Origin: Flavobacteriales bacterium
GTDB taxonomy: Bacteria; Bacteroidota; Bacteroidia; Flavobacteriales_D; Crocinitomicaceae
Direction of reading: 5' to 3'
Assembly: GCA_003331365.1 (NCBI GenBank)
Contig: QOQC01000005.1
Span: 1-40,858, forward strand
DNA length: 40,858 bases
Shown: positions 26,333-34,019 of the stretch, in pieces
Position numbering within the stretch: the stretch's first letter is position 1
How the letters are laid out: each line of letters begins with the position of its first letter
Position numbers and translations under genes: made by a program
The notes under the pieces: model-generated
Seen by the model: the letters and a program-made list of their open reading frames with translations, nothing else
Told to the model about the DNA's origin: nothing
Databases searched by the model: none

Positions 26333-26896
26333 ATGGCAGACAAAAAAATCAGCAAAAACCTGAAAAAAGCGATTATCGATGTTGGTTCGGGAAATCAAAA
26401 GAATATTGAAAAAGGATTAAAATTTATTTCAGAAAAAGGGTCTCCAGGAATTATCAAAGATTTGGTTGAATTATTGATGAAATCAAAGGATGAAGTCTTG
26501 CGAAAAAAGATTGAAGGTCTTTTATCCGACATTCAAAAGGAGGAAGCAATTGAAATTATTATGGACCTTGTAAAAGATGACAAATATTCGACTGTTAGGA
26601 CGAATATTTTGAACTCAATATGGAACAGTAAGCTTGATTATAGTAAATATATTGCCGATTTTGTGTTTCTAGCTATTGAAGGGGACTTAATGCAGTCTGT
26701 TGAATGTTTAACGGCTATTGAGAATATGATGGGACCTTTTGAAGAGCATCATTTATTAGAGGCCCAACTTTATTTAAAAGAATACCATTCTAACCGAATC
26801 AATGAAAGCAAACAAAAGAATGAAATTATTTCTGACATTGCATTATTTATAAAGGATCAAAATGAAGGGGTTGATGCCGACTTGCTATTAGAGTAG
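26333..26896 (+). CDS. HEAT-repeat-like cytoplasmic protein
   Basis: A 187-residue soluble, Lys- and Glu-rich, all-helical protein. Residues 15-110 show helix pairs in the HEAT style (GIIKDLVELLMKSKDEVLRKKIEGLL, AIEIIMDLVKDDKYSTVRTNIL). No catalytic motif. Homologs in Bacteroidota are hypothetical. It precedes yicC by 40 bp, but yicC has its own -7 box, so they may be separate units. Function unknown; protein-protein scaffold is the usual role of HEAT repeats. Confidence 0.7.
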   Translation: MADKKISKNLKKAIIDVGSGNQKNIEKGLKFISEKGSPGIIKDLVELLMKSKDEVLRKKIEGLLSDIQKEEAIEIIMDLVKDDKYSTVRTNILNSIWNSKLDYSKYIADFVFLAIEGDLMQSVECLTAIENMMGPFEEHHLLEAQLYLKEYHSNRINESKQKNEIISDIALFIKDQNEGVDADLLLE

Positions 26897-26911
26897 CTTC
26901 AGCAATTTTCA

Positions 26912-26919
26912 TACTTTTG
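26912..26919 (+). promoter_or_regulatory. Promoter -7 box TACTTTTG for yicC-gmk-nadD
   Basis: Exact TAnnTTTG, 17 bp before the yicC ATG. It sits in the 40-bp gap after the HEAT-like gene. Confidence 0.55.
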
Positions 26920-26936
26920 TTAAAATTATTTAAGCC

Positions 26937-27803
26937 ATGCTGCAATCAATGACTGGTTTTGGAAAAAGCAATGCTCTTTTCGATTCTAGAAAGGTTTCCA
27001 TAGAAATAAGAACCCTAAATAGTAAAGGGCTCGATCTGAATATGAAAGTTCCTTCTATATATAAAGAAGCCGAACCATTTTTGAGAAAATTAATTTCCAA
27101 TAAACTGAATCGAGGGAAAATTGAATTTTCACTTTTTATTGAGAGTGAAAAAACAAGTGAATTAGGATTTGTTAATAAAGACTTGGCTACAGCATATTAT
27201 CATGAGATTAAATCACTTAATGAAACCTGGGGAGAGAAGCCTATTGATTATATGAATTTGGTATTGCGGTTACCAGAGGTTTTAAACAACGAGATGACAG
27301 AAATTCCAGAATCAGAAATTGAAGCATTGAAAGAATTGACAATTGAGGCATGTGATATGGTTGAGGCTTTTAGAAAAAAGGAAGGACTAGATTTGAAAAA
27401 AGAATTTTGTGAGCGCGTTGGTGAAATCCGAAATCTTTTGGAAGAAATTGTTCCATATGAAAAAGAGAGAATAGAGGCTACAAGAGAACGTCTTTTAAAA
27501 GGCTTAAATGAGTTCAATAGTGAAAAGGTTGATGCAAACAGGTTTGAACAGGAATTGATTTTTTATATCGAGAAACTAGATATTGCTGAAGAAAAAATGA
27601 GATTATCGAATCATTTGAGTTACTTCGAAGAAACATTGGAGCTTTCTAATTCTGGTAAAAAACTCGGGTTTATTGCTCAGGAGATGGGTCGTGAGATAAA
27701 TACCATAGGTAGTAAATGCAATCATTCAGAAATGCAAAGAAGAGTTGTTCTCATGAAGGACAGCTTAGAAAAAATAAAAGAGCAGGTGTTAAATACCTTA
27801 TAA
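26937..27803 (+). CDS. yicC: YicC-family endoribonuclease
   Basis: A 288-residue YicC-family protein. It begins MLQSMTGFGKSNA, has IEIRTLNSKGLDLNMKVP, and ends with the conserved LGFIAQEMGREINTIGSK, NHSEMQRRVVLMKDSLEKIKEQ and NTL. Characterised YicC proteins are endoribonucleases that affect sRNA turnover. It is followed 1 nt later by gmk and then nadD, an arrangement recurrent in Bacteroidota. Length fits the family. Confidence 0.92.
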   Translation: MLQSMTGFGKSNALFDSRKVSIEIRTLNSKGLDLNMKVPSIYKEAEPFLRKLISNKLNRGKIEFSLFIESEKTSELGFVNKDLATAYYHEIKSLNETWGEKPIDYMNLVLRLPEVLNNEMTEIPESEIEALKELTIEACDMVEAFRKKEGLDLKKEFCERVGEIRNLLEEIVPYEKERIEATRERLLKGLNEFNSEKVDANRFEQELIFYIEKLDIAEEKMRLSNHLSYFEETLELSNSGKKLGFIAQEMGREINTIGSKCNHSEMQRRVVLMKDSLEKIKEQVLNTL

Positions 27804-27804
27804 A

Positions 27805-28389
27805 TTGAATCAGGAATCAAATAATCAAGGAAGGGTAGTCATCTTTTCTGCACCATCTGGAGCGGGAAAAACCTCTATTGTACAATCTCTTCTTAATCGA
27901 ATCCCAAGCTTAGAATTTTCAATTTCTGCTTGTAGTAGGGCCCCAAGGAAAAATGAGATTCACAAGAAAGACTATTTTTTCATGGGCACTGAGGAATTTA
28001 AAGAAAATATTAAAAAGGAGTGTTTTCTAGAATGGGAAGAGGTATATGAAAATCACTTTTATGGCACCTTGAAGTCGGAATTAAATAGAATTTGGTCTAA
28101 TTCCAAAGTGGTTATTTTTGACGTTGATGTGAAGGGCGGGATTAACATTAAAAAACAGCTTGGAGATGTTGCGCTCTCTATTTTTGTAATGCCTCCCAGC
28201 ATATTAGAACTTGAGAAAAGATTAAGACAGAGGCAAACAGAATCAGATGAAAAAATAAAGCAGAGAATTCAAAAGGCCGAAATTGAAATAAAAGACGCAA
28301 AGCACTTTGATGTTATTATTAATAATGATGTTTTGGAAAAGGCCATTGACGAGGCAGAATCCATTGTTCTTAAATTCATTGAAAAATGA
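27805..28389 (+). CDS. gmk: Guanylate kinase
   Basis: A 194-residue guanylate kinase that phosphorylates GMP to GDP using ATP. P-loop SAPSGAGKTS near residues 15-24, GMP-binding region SACSRAPRKNEIHKKDYFF, FLEWEEVYENHFYGT, and VDVKGGINIK (catalytic Asp strand). TTG start at 27805, 1 nt after the yicC stop; no ATG occurs before the P-loop, and a start further in would cut the first strand. The stop overlaps nadD by 4 bases (ATGA). Confidence 0.95.
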   Translation: MNQESNNQGRVVIFSAPSGAGKTSIVQSLLNRIPSLEFSISACSRAPRKNEIHKKDYFFMGTEEFKENIKKECFLEWEEVYENHFYGTLKSELNRIWSNSKVVIFDVDVKGGINIKKQLGDVALSIFVMPPSILELEKRLRQRQTESDEKIKQRIQKAEIEIKDAKHFDVIINNDVLEKAIDEAESIVLKFIEK

Positions 28390-29000
28390 ATATCGGATTA
28401 TATTTTGGGACATTCAACCCGATTCACGTCGGCCATATGGTCATTGCCAGCTATATGTCAGAACACACTGATCTTGACCAGGTATGGTTTGTAGTAACTC
28501 CTCAAAACCCACTTAAAAACAAAAAATCATTATTGCGGGATAGTCACAGATTGGCCTTGGTAAGAGAAGCCGTAGATGAAAGCCCAAACTTAAAGGCCTC
28601 GGATATAGAATTTGGACTTAGCAAACCTAATTATACCACAAATACCTTAGCTCATCTGATAGAAAAATACCCAAAGCATACCTTTTCGTTAATTATGGGG
28701 GAGGATAATTTGAGAAATTTTCATAAATGGCGTAATTATGAAAACATATTAAAGGAACATCAAATATTCGTTTACCCAAGAGTATTGACGCCACAAGAAC
28801 AATCGCAAGGAACTACAATCGATAAAACCCAAATCGACAAGCTAAAAAAGGAAAAAAATGTTGTGTATTGTGAAGGAGCTCCAGTAATGAAAATCTCTGC
28901 AAGTTTTATCAGACAAGCAATTAAAAAAAGGAAAGATGTTCGTTTTCTTTTAACGGAATCAGTATACAAATACGTAGAAGAAATGCATTTCTATAAATAA
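28386..29000 (+). CDS. nadD: Nicotinate-nucleotide adenylyltransferase
   Basis: A 204-residue NMN/NaMN adenylyltransferase of NAD synthesis. Nucleotidyltransferase motif GTFNPIHVGH at 8-17, a mid motif LIMGEDNLRNFHKWRNYE, and C-terminal ISASFIRQAIKKRKDVRFLL (the SxSxxR site). Translationally coupled to gmk by a 4-base overlap. A terminator begins right after the stop. Confidence 0.95.
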   Translation: MNIGLYFGTFNPIHVGHMVIASYMSEHTDLDQVWFVVTPQNPLKNKKSLLRDSHRLALVREAVDESPNLKASDIEFGLSKPNYTTNTLAHLIEKYPKHTFSLIMGEDNLRNFHKWRNYENILKEHQIFVYPRVLTPQEQSQGTTIDKTQIDKLKKEKNVVYCEGAPVMKISASFIRQAIKKRKDVRFLLTESVYKYVEEMHFYK

Positions 29001-29031
29001 AAAAAGGAGACAAAGTTGCCTCCTTTTAATA
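29001..29031. terminator. Bidirectional intrinsic terminator
   Basis: Left arm aaaaggag (29002-29009) pairs with ctcctttt (29020-29027), extended inward past one mismatch. It separates nadD from a convergent T9SS gene. Confidence 0.75.
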
Positions 29032-29045
29032 AGTATTTTACCTTT

Positions 29046-29813
29046 TTATTCCTTGATAAATTTTATGGTATCTAAGCCATACTTGTGAGCTACCTTAACA
29101 AAGTATATCCCACTTTCAACATCAGCCAAATCAAATTCTAAATTATTAGAAGTTTCAAGGTCACGATATTTTACAACTTTACCTTCAAGATTTACTATTG
29201 AAATTTCAGAGGCTTCCATTGAGGAAGTAATTCCGTATACTGAAATGCTTTCATTTGCTGGATTTGGGGCAACTTTAATTGGTTCAATAACACTTTCGAT
29301 TAAACCAGCGCTTCCCACTTCTATTCTATATCCACCAAACGAGATAGGTTGTGTAACAGGGGTAGGTGGCAATCCTGGGAATAGAACAACAAGGATTACA
29401 CCTTCAACGGTAATCGTTACATCATAAACTCCTGGAGTACCAGTAGTACCATAAACATTGGCACATCCGTTTTCTCCACCTAAATACTCACACGAGGCTA
29501 CATTACAAGCATAATCATACCCTACAGGTAAACCATCAACAGCAGTTACCATGAAGCTTTCAATTGGTGACCCAATGAATGCATCAAGGGCGGGGTCTCC
29601 TCCGGTTACATCGGCAGAAACTTCAGAAGGAACCTTGAAATTCAAGTCTTCCGAATACATTACATTTACCTCAGCTGGAGGGAAATTAGTCGTTGTATCT
29701 GGCCAGATGCCATAAGATGAATCAGCGAAATTTGTTCCTGGAGTACAGGATTGTGCATTTACCTGTGCTGAAAAAAGAAATATTGCACAAAAATAGAGTA
29801 GCGTTTTTTTCAT
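29046..29813 (-). CDS. Small T9SS-sorted secreted protein
   Basis: A 255-residue exported protein. The ATG at 29813 is preferred because MKKTLLYFCAIFLFSAQVNAQS is a clean signal peptide; the frame extends 7 codons further upstream without benefit. Cys-rich mature part (CTPGTNF, ACNVASCEYLGGENGCANVYG) with Ig-like beta strands, and a T9SS type A tail at about 180-255 (VAPNPANESISVYG, ESGIYFVKVAH, IKFIKE). The CxxNxxxCEYxGGxxGC segment is recurrent in Bacteroidota secreted proteins. Function unknown. A TATTTTTG box lies 22 bp upstream. Confidence 0.85.
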   Translation of the reverse strand: MKKTLLYFCAIFLFSAQVNAQSCTPGTNFADSSYGIWPDTTTNFPPAEVNVMYSEDLNFKVPSEVSADVTGGDPALDAFIGSPIESFMVTAVDGLPVGYDYACNVASCEYLGGENGCANVYGTTGTPGVYDVTITVEGVILVVLFPGLPPTPVTQPISFGGYRIEVGSAGLIESVIEPIKVAPNPANESISVYGITSSMEASEISIVNLEGKVVKYRDLETSNNLEFDLADVESGIYFVKVAHKYGLDTIKFIKE

Positions 29814-29835
29814 AAAAATCAGTTTAGAATTCATT

Positions 29836-29843
29836 CAAAAATA
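29836..29843 (-). promoter_or_regulatory. Promoter -7 box TATTTTTG (minus strand)
   Basis: Exact TAnnTTTG on the minus strand, 22 bp before the ATG at 29813. Confidence 0.5.
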
Positions 29844-29906
29844 TGCTTTTTTTAGTTTACACCAAACGAATTCATAAGATTTAATTAGAAACACCCGAAT
29901 TTAAAT

Positions 29907-29914
29907 TACTTTTG
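29907..29914 (+). promoter_or_regulatory. Promoter -7 box TACTTTTG, possibly leaderless
   Basis: Exact TAnnTTTG ending only 3 bp before the ATG of the DUF4286 gene. Transcription would begin at or next to the A of the start codon. Confidence 0.5.
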
Positions 29915-29917
29915 AAT

Positions 29918-30241
29918 ATGGTTTTATACAATGTTACAATTAGTATAGATGTAAACTGTGAACTAGAATGGTTAGAATGGATGAAGGGTGTTCATATCCC
30001 GGACGTCATTAAAACGGGATTTTTCAAAGAGGCTAAAATATGCAGACTTATTGGAGGGGAAGAGGAAGGAGGCAAAACATACGCCATTATGTATACCTCA
30101 CACTCTGAGGAAGGTCTTGAAGAATACAAAAAAAATCATGCTCCAAAGCTTCAATTAGAACACAATGCAAAATTTCTGGGCAGATTTGCTGCTTTTAGAA
30201 GTGAATTAAGAGTGCTACAAGAATTCAGAATTCACTCATGA
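29918..30241 (+). CDS. DUF4286-family protein
   Basis: A 107-residue soluble protein of the DUF4286 family (VLYNVTISIDVNCELEWLEWM, HIPDVIKTGFFKEAKICRL, EEYKKNHAPKLQLEHNAKF, GRFAAFRSEL), a ferredoxin-like dimeric alpha-beta fold related to antibiotic-biosynthesis monooxygenase folds; function unknown. The start at ATG 29918 is preferred over TTG 29912. Its stop overlaps the rsmA start by 4 bases, a linkage repeated in Bacteroidota, which suggests a role in ribosome biogenesis or simple co-regulation. Confidence 0.9.
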   Translation: MVLYNVTISIDVNCELEWLEWMKGVHIPDVIKTGFFKEAKICRLIGGEEEGGKTYAIMYTSHSEEGLEEYKKNHAPKLQLEHNAKFLGRFAAFRSELRVLQEFRIHS

Positions 30242-31014
30242 GAGTTAAACCAAAAAAACACTTGGGGCAACACTTCTTGAAAGATGATTCAATTTGCTTG
30301 AACATAGAGCAATCGATATCGATGCATAACGATTGTCAGAATATTCTGGAAATTGGTCCAGGGACGGGAGCTTTAACCCGACACATAATTAATTCTAAGC
30401 GGTATGAGCAATTTTTTGTTTTAGAGGTTGATAGAGAATCCATTGCTTATTTGAACACAAATTTCAAGGAATTATCTTCAGATCAAGTTATTGAAGGAGA
30501 TTTTTTAAAATACGATACAGTAGCTCTATTTCAAAACAGACCCTTCGCTGTTGTTGGAAATTTTCCATACAATATATCATCACAAATTTTATTCCGTTGT
30601 CTAGAATTTAAGGAACACATCCCAGAAATAGTTGGGATGTTTCAAAAAGAGGTAGCCATTCGAATTAGCGAAGGACCAGGAAAAAAACAGTACGGCATTT
30701 TGAGTGTTTTCATGCAAGCCTTCTATAATGTAGAATATTTATTTACGGTTGATGAAAACGTTTTTGAGCCGCCTCCAAAAGTAAAGTCTGGAGTGATACG
30801 TTGTAAGAGAAATAACAGGCAAGAATTGGAATGTGACGAACTGTTTTTTAAAAAAGTAGTCAAAACAGCTTTTAATCAGAGAAGAAAGACCTTGAGAAAC
30901 TCATTGAAATCGATTTCAAACGGCGTTGAGCTTCCTGAAAAATTTTCAGGAGAAAGACCAGAAAGGTTGTCGGTTGATGATTTTGTTGAGCTCACACAGA
31001 TTCTTTCGAAATAG
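30238..31014 (+). CDS. rsmA: 16S rRNA (adenine1518/1519-N6) dimethyltransferase
   Basis: A 258-residue RsmA/KsgA that dimethylates two adjacent adenines in helix 45 of 16S rRNA with S-adenosylmethionine. Opening KPKKHLGQHFLKDDSI, motif I LEIGPGTGALT, acidic motif VLEVDRESI, and the catalytic NFPYNISSQILF. C-terminal QRRKTLRNSLK. Coupled to DUF4286 by an ATGA overlap. Its loss gives kasugamycin resistance in other bacteria. Confidence 0.96.
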   Translation: MRVKPKKHLGQHFLKDDSICLNIEQSISMHNDCQNILEIGPGTGALTRHIINSKRYEQFFVLEVDRESIAYLNTNFKELSSDQVIEGDFLKYDTVALFQNRPFAVVGNFPYNISSQILFRCLEFKEHIPEIVGMFQKEVAIRISEGPGKKQYGILSVFMQAFYNVEYLFTVDENVFEPPPKVKSGVIRCKRNNRQELECDELFFKKVVKTAFNQRRKTLRNSLKSISNGVELPEKFSGERPERLSVDDFVELTQILSK

Positions 31015-31024
31015 CTTATGAAAT

Positions 31025-32713
31025 CTATCTTTTAATTTCGATTCCGTTTAAAAACTCTTTCCGAATTACGACTTGTTTGGATGAATTGAAGATCAGAAAG
31101 CTGCCATTTTTCAATCCATTTTTGTATTGAATTTGATGACGAATACCTCCCTGTCGACTGAATTGCTGGAAAAGACCATCGAGCTTTCCGTTTTTATATT
31201 GCGCAACGATGGTGGGAACTACACCTCCAGGGTAATAATCTACGAATGTTCCATTTTTTTTCCCGTTCTTATATTTCCCCGTAGCTTTTAAGGTATAATC
31301 TACCTCCGAATATGCCTCAAATTTACCATGTAGAACGGAAATTGAAGTACTCCTTCCAATTACGACAATTTCAGAGCTTTCTTGGTCATCTTTTACAATT
31401 TTGTAATTTTCGATCGAAAGAAGGCGCCCCTTACTGTCAAATGTTTTCCACTCCTTTACTTTCAGGCCGTTTTTATATGTTCCACTTAACAAAAGAATTC
31501 CTTCTGGGCTAAAAGAATTCCAAACTCCATTTAGTTTTCCGGATTTAAATATAGCGCTGTTTTTCAATTTACCATTGTCCCAATAATTCAACCATTCTCC
31601 ATTTTCAAGACCATTGATATAACTTCCTTTCATTAAGGTTTTACCATCTTCATAATTGGTAATCCAAATACCAGATTTTTGATCATTTTTATAGCTTCCT
31701 TTTTTGTAGGTGCTTCCATCAGAAAAATAATATGTCCAATTACCTACACGCAGTCCTTTTTTGAAATGAGCGACATACGATATTTCTCCAGAAGAGAAAT
31801 AATATTTCCATTCTCCGTCTTGATCTCCGTCGATAAAAAACCCAATCATTTCAGGCTTTTTATTTTCTGTAGTCCAAATCCAAGCGCCATGTTTTTTACC
31901 TTTCTTGTATTCCCCTTTTGTTTTTTGATTTCCATTAGGAAAATAAGTTTCGTAAATACCATGTAAAGTATCTAAATGGTATGAGTTAATCTCCTGTATC
32001 TCTCCCAAAGCGGAGTAGAAATACCAAATGCCGTCTTTGAGTCCATTAATAAATTGTCCCCTTACAGTAATTATTCCATTAGCTAATCTCTCTTCAAATG
32101 GGCCAGTTTGTAATCCATTAGTATATGTATAGAATTCCTTCATCCCTCCACTCAGGTAATATTTTTTAATTTCCCCGTTTCCATTTTTAACAATGGGGGT
32201 GTGGGTAGAATCTTGCTGATAAAGCTCAATCAAGTAAATGGTATCATTTGATATGTATTCCCTTTTTTCAAGTCTACCATCATCAAAAAAATATTTCCAA
32301 TCTCCGTCAGGACTGCCAAGGGCATAATTTCCCTCTACAACCATCGCACCCTCTTCACTCCATTCTTTTAAGGAACTATCAGGCACATTAAATTTGAAGA
32401 AGCTTTCAGATTTTAATTGTTTATTTTTAAAATAAGCGAGCTGTTTTCCATGAATTCTATCACGAAAATAATTCCGCTCTTCCGTCAAAACCCCATTGAA
32501 GTCATAAAATTTCCATTTCCCGTGCTTTTCTTTTGTTTCTCCTATTATTTCATCAATATAATAGGAGCCTTTTGAATTTATATGTCTCTTTTGAGCATCC
32601 CAATATAACCTGACCATGTCCGTTTGATTTTCAGGTTTAACTTTTTGAGAAAAGAGAGACTGAATTGTAAAAAAGAATATTGAAACAAAGAAAAATAATC
32701 GAAATGCAAACAT
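31025..32713 (-). CDS. Long secreted MORN-variant repeat protein
   Basis: A 562-residue exported protein. Signal peptide about 1-22 (ending LFSQK). The rest is some twenty MORN-variant units in the G-x-W-x-x-Y/F-x-x-x-G-x-x-x-x-x-x-Y-K-N-G pattern (for example GEWKYYFSSGEISYVAHFKKG and GEWLNYWDNGKLKNSAIFKSG). No catalytic domain. These arrays form elongated beta structures. It starts on the last base of the LysE-type gene's stop (TAATG overlap), so the two are co-translated. It is longer than the two YwqK-like proteins at 10580 and 11177. The function of such proteins in Bacteroidota is not known. Confidence 0.85.
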   Translation of the reverse strand: MFAFRLFFFVSIFFFTIQSLFSQKVKPENQTDMVRLYWDAQKRHINSKGSYYIDEIIGETKEKHGKWKFYDFNGVLTEERNYFRDRIHGKQLAYFKNKQLKSESFFKFNVPDSSLKEWSEEGAMVVEGNYALGSPDGDWKYFFDDGRLEKREYISNDTIYLIELYQQDSTHTPIVKNGNGEIKKYYLSGGMKEFYTYTNGLQTGPFEERLANGIITVRGQFINGLKDGIWYFYSALGEIQEINSYHLDTLHGIYETYFPNGNQKTKGEYKKGKKHGAWIWTTENKKPEMIGFFIDGDQDGEWKYYFSSGEISYVAHFKKGLRVGNWTYYFSDGSTYKKGSYKNDQKSGIWITNYEDGKTLMKGSYINGLENGEWLNYWDNGKLKNSAIFKSGKLNGVWNSFSPEGILLLSGTYKNGLKVKEWKTFDSKGRLLSIENYKIVKDDQESSEIVVIGRSTSISVLHGKFEAYSEVDYTLKATGKYKNGKKNGTFVDYYPGGVVPTIVAQYKNGKLDGLFQQFSRQGGIRHQIQYKNGLKNGSFLIFNSSKQVVIRKEFLNGIEIKR

Positions 32714-33378
32714 TAGATGCTAACTTGGTTTATCAAAGCCTTTAGGTTTAGGTTTTGCAGAATTAAAAACAAACCGAATAAAAAGAAAACAATACCTATT
32801 AAACGATTCATTTGTTTGAATAAAAATGGGGTCATCAGTGGTTTTAGCTGTTTCGCCCCTATAATCTTCAAAAGATCAAAAAGGAAAAAAGTTACAAGTA
32901 TTACTCCAAGAAAGACAAATTGTTTAAACTCGCCTTCGCCTGTTCCAATACTTTGATTTGCCAAGGTAATAACACTAAACCAGTAGAAAATTACAAGAGG
33001 ATTGGCAAAGTTTAGTAGGAATCCTTTTAAAAAAAGTTTTAAATAGTCTTTTTTTTCAGGATCATAAGATTCTTCGTTTGGTTGATCCGAAATTTGATAT
33101 TTCTTAAAAAAATTATAAACCCCATACACCATGAATACCCCCCCTCCAATAAAGGCAAATAGTAATTTATTTTCGGTGGTATCAATAAGCGTCACTTCAA
33201 TGATGAAAATTTTTGCAAATAAAATGTAGATAGCATCACTAAATAAAACACCTAAATCAAAAGCGACGGCAGCACGAATTCCTCTTCTTATACTTGTTTC
33301 TATAAGAATAAAGAAAACAGGGCCCATCATCACGCTGAGTAAGAACCCTATACTACATGCTTTTAGAAAAAAATCCAT
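32713..33378 (-). CDS. LysE-family translocator
   Basis: A 221-residue inner-membrane exporter of the LysE/RhtB superfamily with about six membrane segments. It opens MDFFLKACSIGFLLSVMMGPVFF, the family's GxxxxxxGP motif, then RRGIRAAVAFDLGVLFSDA and NFANPLVIFYWFSV. Substrates of relatives are amino acids; here unknown. I place the start at 33378 because a TAACTTTG box lies 5 bp upstream; an alternative ATG at 33408 would add ten residues lying over that box. It overlaps the MORN-variant gene by one base. Confidence 0.85.
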   Translation of the reverse strand: MDFFLKACSIGFLLSVMMGPVFFILIETSIRRGIRAAVAFDLGVLFSDAIYILFAKIFIIEVTLIDTTENKLLFAFIGGGVFMVYGVYNFFKKYQISDQPNEESYDPEKKDYLKLFLKGFLLNFANPLVIFYWFSVITLANQSIGTGEGEFKQFVFLGVILVTFFLFDLLKIIGAKQLKPLMTPFLFKQMNRLIGIVFFLFGLFLILQNLNLKALINQVSI

Positions 33379-33383
33379 TCGTG

Positions 33384-33391
33384 CAAAGTTA
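33384..33391 (-). promoter_or_regulatory. Promoter -7 box TAACTTTG (minus strand), possibly leaderless
   Basis: Exact TAnnTTTG on the minus strand, ending 5 bp before the ATG at 33378. The expected transcription start falls on the start codon. Confidence 0.5.
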
Positions 33392-33484
33392 GAATTTCTT
33401 TTCATCAAAATTGCCCTGAACCAATACGATAAAGATCGAATTTAATGTTTTTAATTTTTCTCTCTTTATTCCAATGATTCTCGT

Positions 33485-33492
33485 TAAATTTG
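33485..33492 (+). promoter_or_regulatory. Promoter -7 box TAAATTTG
   Basis: Exact TAnnTTTG, 21 bp before the ATG at 33514. Confidence 0.55.
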
Positions 33493-33513
33493 TGCAACAT
33501 TTAATCGAAGTTT

Positions 33514-33873
33514 ATGAAGACCGCAATTGCAAACGAGAAATTAGACAGTATTCTTGCTAAAGTCGAGAAAAAAGGAGCAGCAGCACCAAAGCTTATTGAA
33601 GATTTAAAAGAGCTTCGAGTGATTGCCTTGGAAGAAGGAGATCCTTTGGTTGTAAAAATATTGCGGTTGACTTATGAGTTTATTGAAGATAAAAAATGCT
33701 TTAATGTTCAAGCTCAGTATGAGGAAGACGAGGAGGGGAATGAATATCCTATCGAAATTGAGGATAAAGAAAACCTATTATATCTGTTGTCTCTACTGAA
33801 AGATGCAGAACATAAAATTAACAGGGAAGAAATCAAAGATTACAGAACAGTAATCAAAGAAGAGTTATATTAA
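33514..33873 (+). CDS. Small acidic conserved hypothetical protein
   Basis: A 119-residue soluble, acidic, mostly helical protein (LDSILAKVEKKGAAAPKLIEDL, RVIALEEGDPLVVKILRLTYEFIED, EEDEEGNEYPIEIED). Proteins of this type occur in Flavobacteriales as hypotheticals; I cannot name a family. A clear -7 box precedes it and structured sequence follows, so it looks like an independently expressed single gene. Confidence 0.75.
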   Translation: MKTAIANEKLDSILAKVEKKGAAAPKLIEDLKELRVIALEEGDPLVVKILRLTYEFIEDKKCFNVQAQYEEDEEGNEYPIEIEDKENLLYLLSLLKDAEHKINREEIKDYRTVIKEELY

Positions 33874-33886
33874 TTTTTTTAAAGGC

Positions 33887-33956
33887 AACCAAATATTAAA
33901 CCTATTCGTCTATAAGATAATACGGACAATTTGATTGTTCATATTTGGTTTTATTT
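33887..33956. other. Structured intergenic element (10-bp arms around 44 nt)
   Basis: A perfect 10-bp inverted repeat, aaccaaatat (33887-33896) and atatttggtt (33941-33950), encloses 44 nt and is followed by a T-rich stretch (ttatttaac). It could be the terminator of the upstream small gene or a small structured RNA. Confidence 0.5.
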
Positions 33957-33968
33957 AACTTGCAGATT

Positions 33969-34019
33969 ACCTGAAAAGAGTTTGAACTTCACATTTTGAA
34001 TTCTTTTCAGGTTTTTTTA
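33969..34019. terminator. Bidirectional terminator, 14-bp stem
   Basis: acctgaaaagagtt (33969-33982) pairs with aattcttttcaggt (33999-34012), 14 bp with one G-T pair, followed by a run of T on the plus strand. Its T-run reaches the stop codon of the nuclease gene. Confidence 0.8.
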
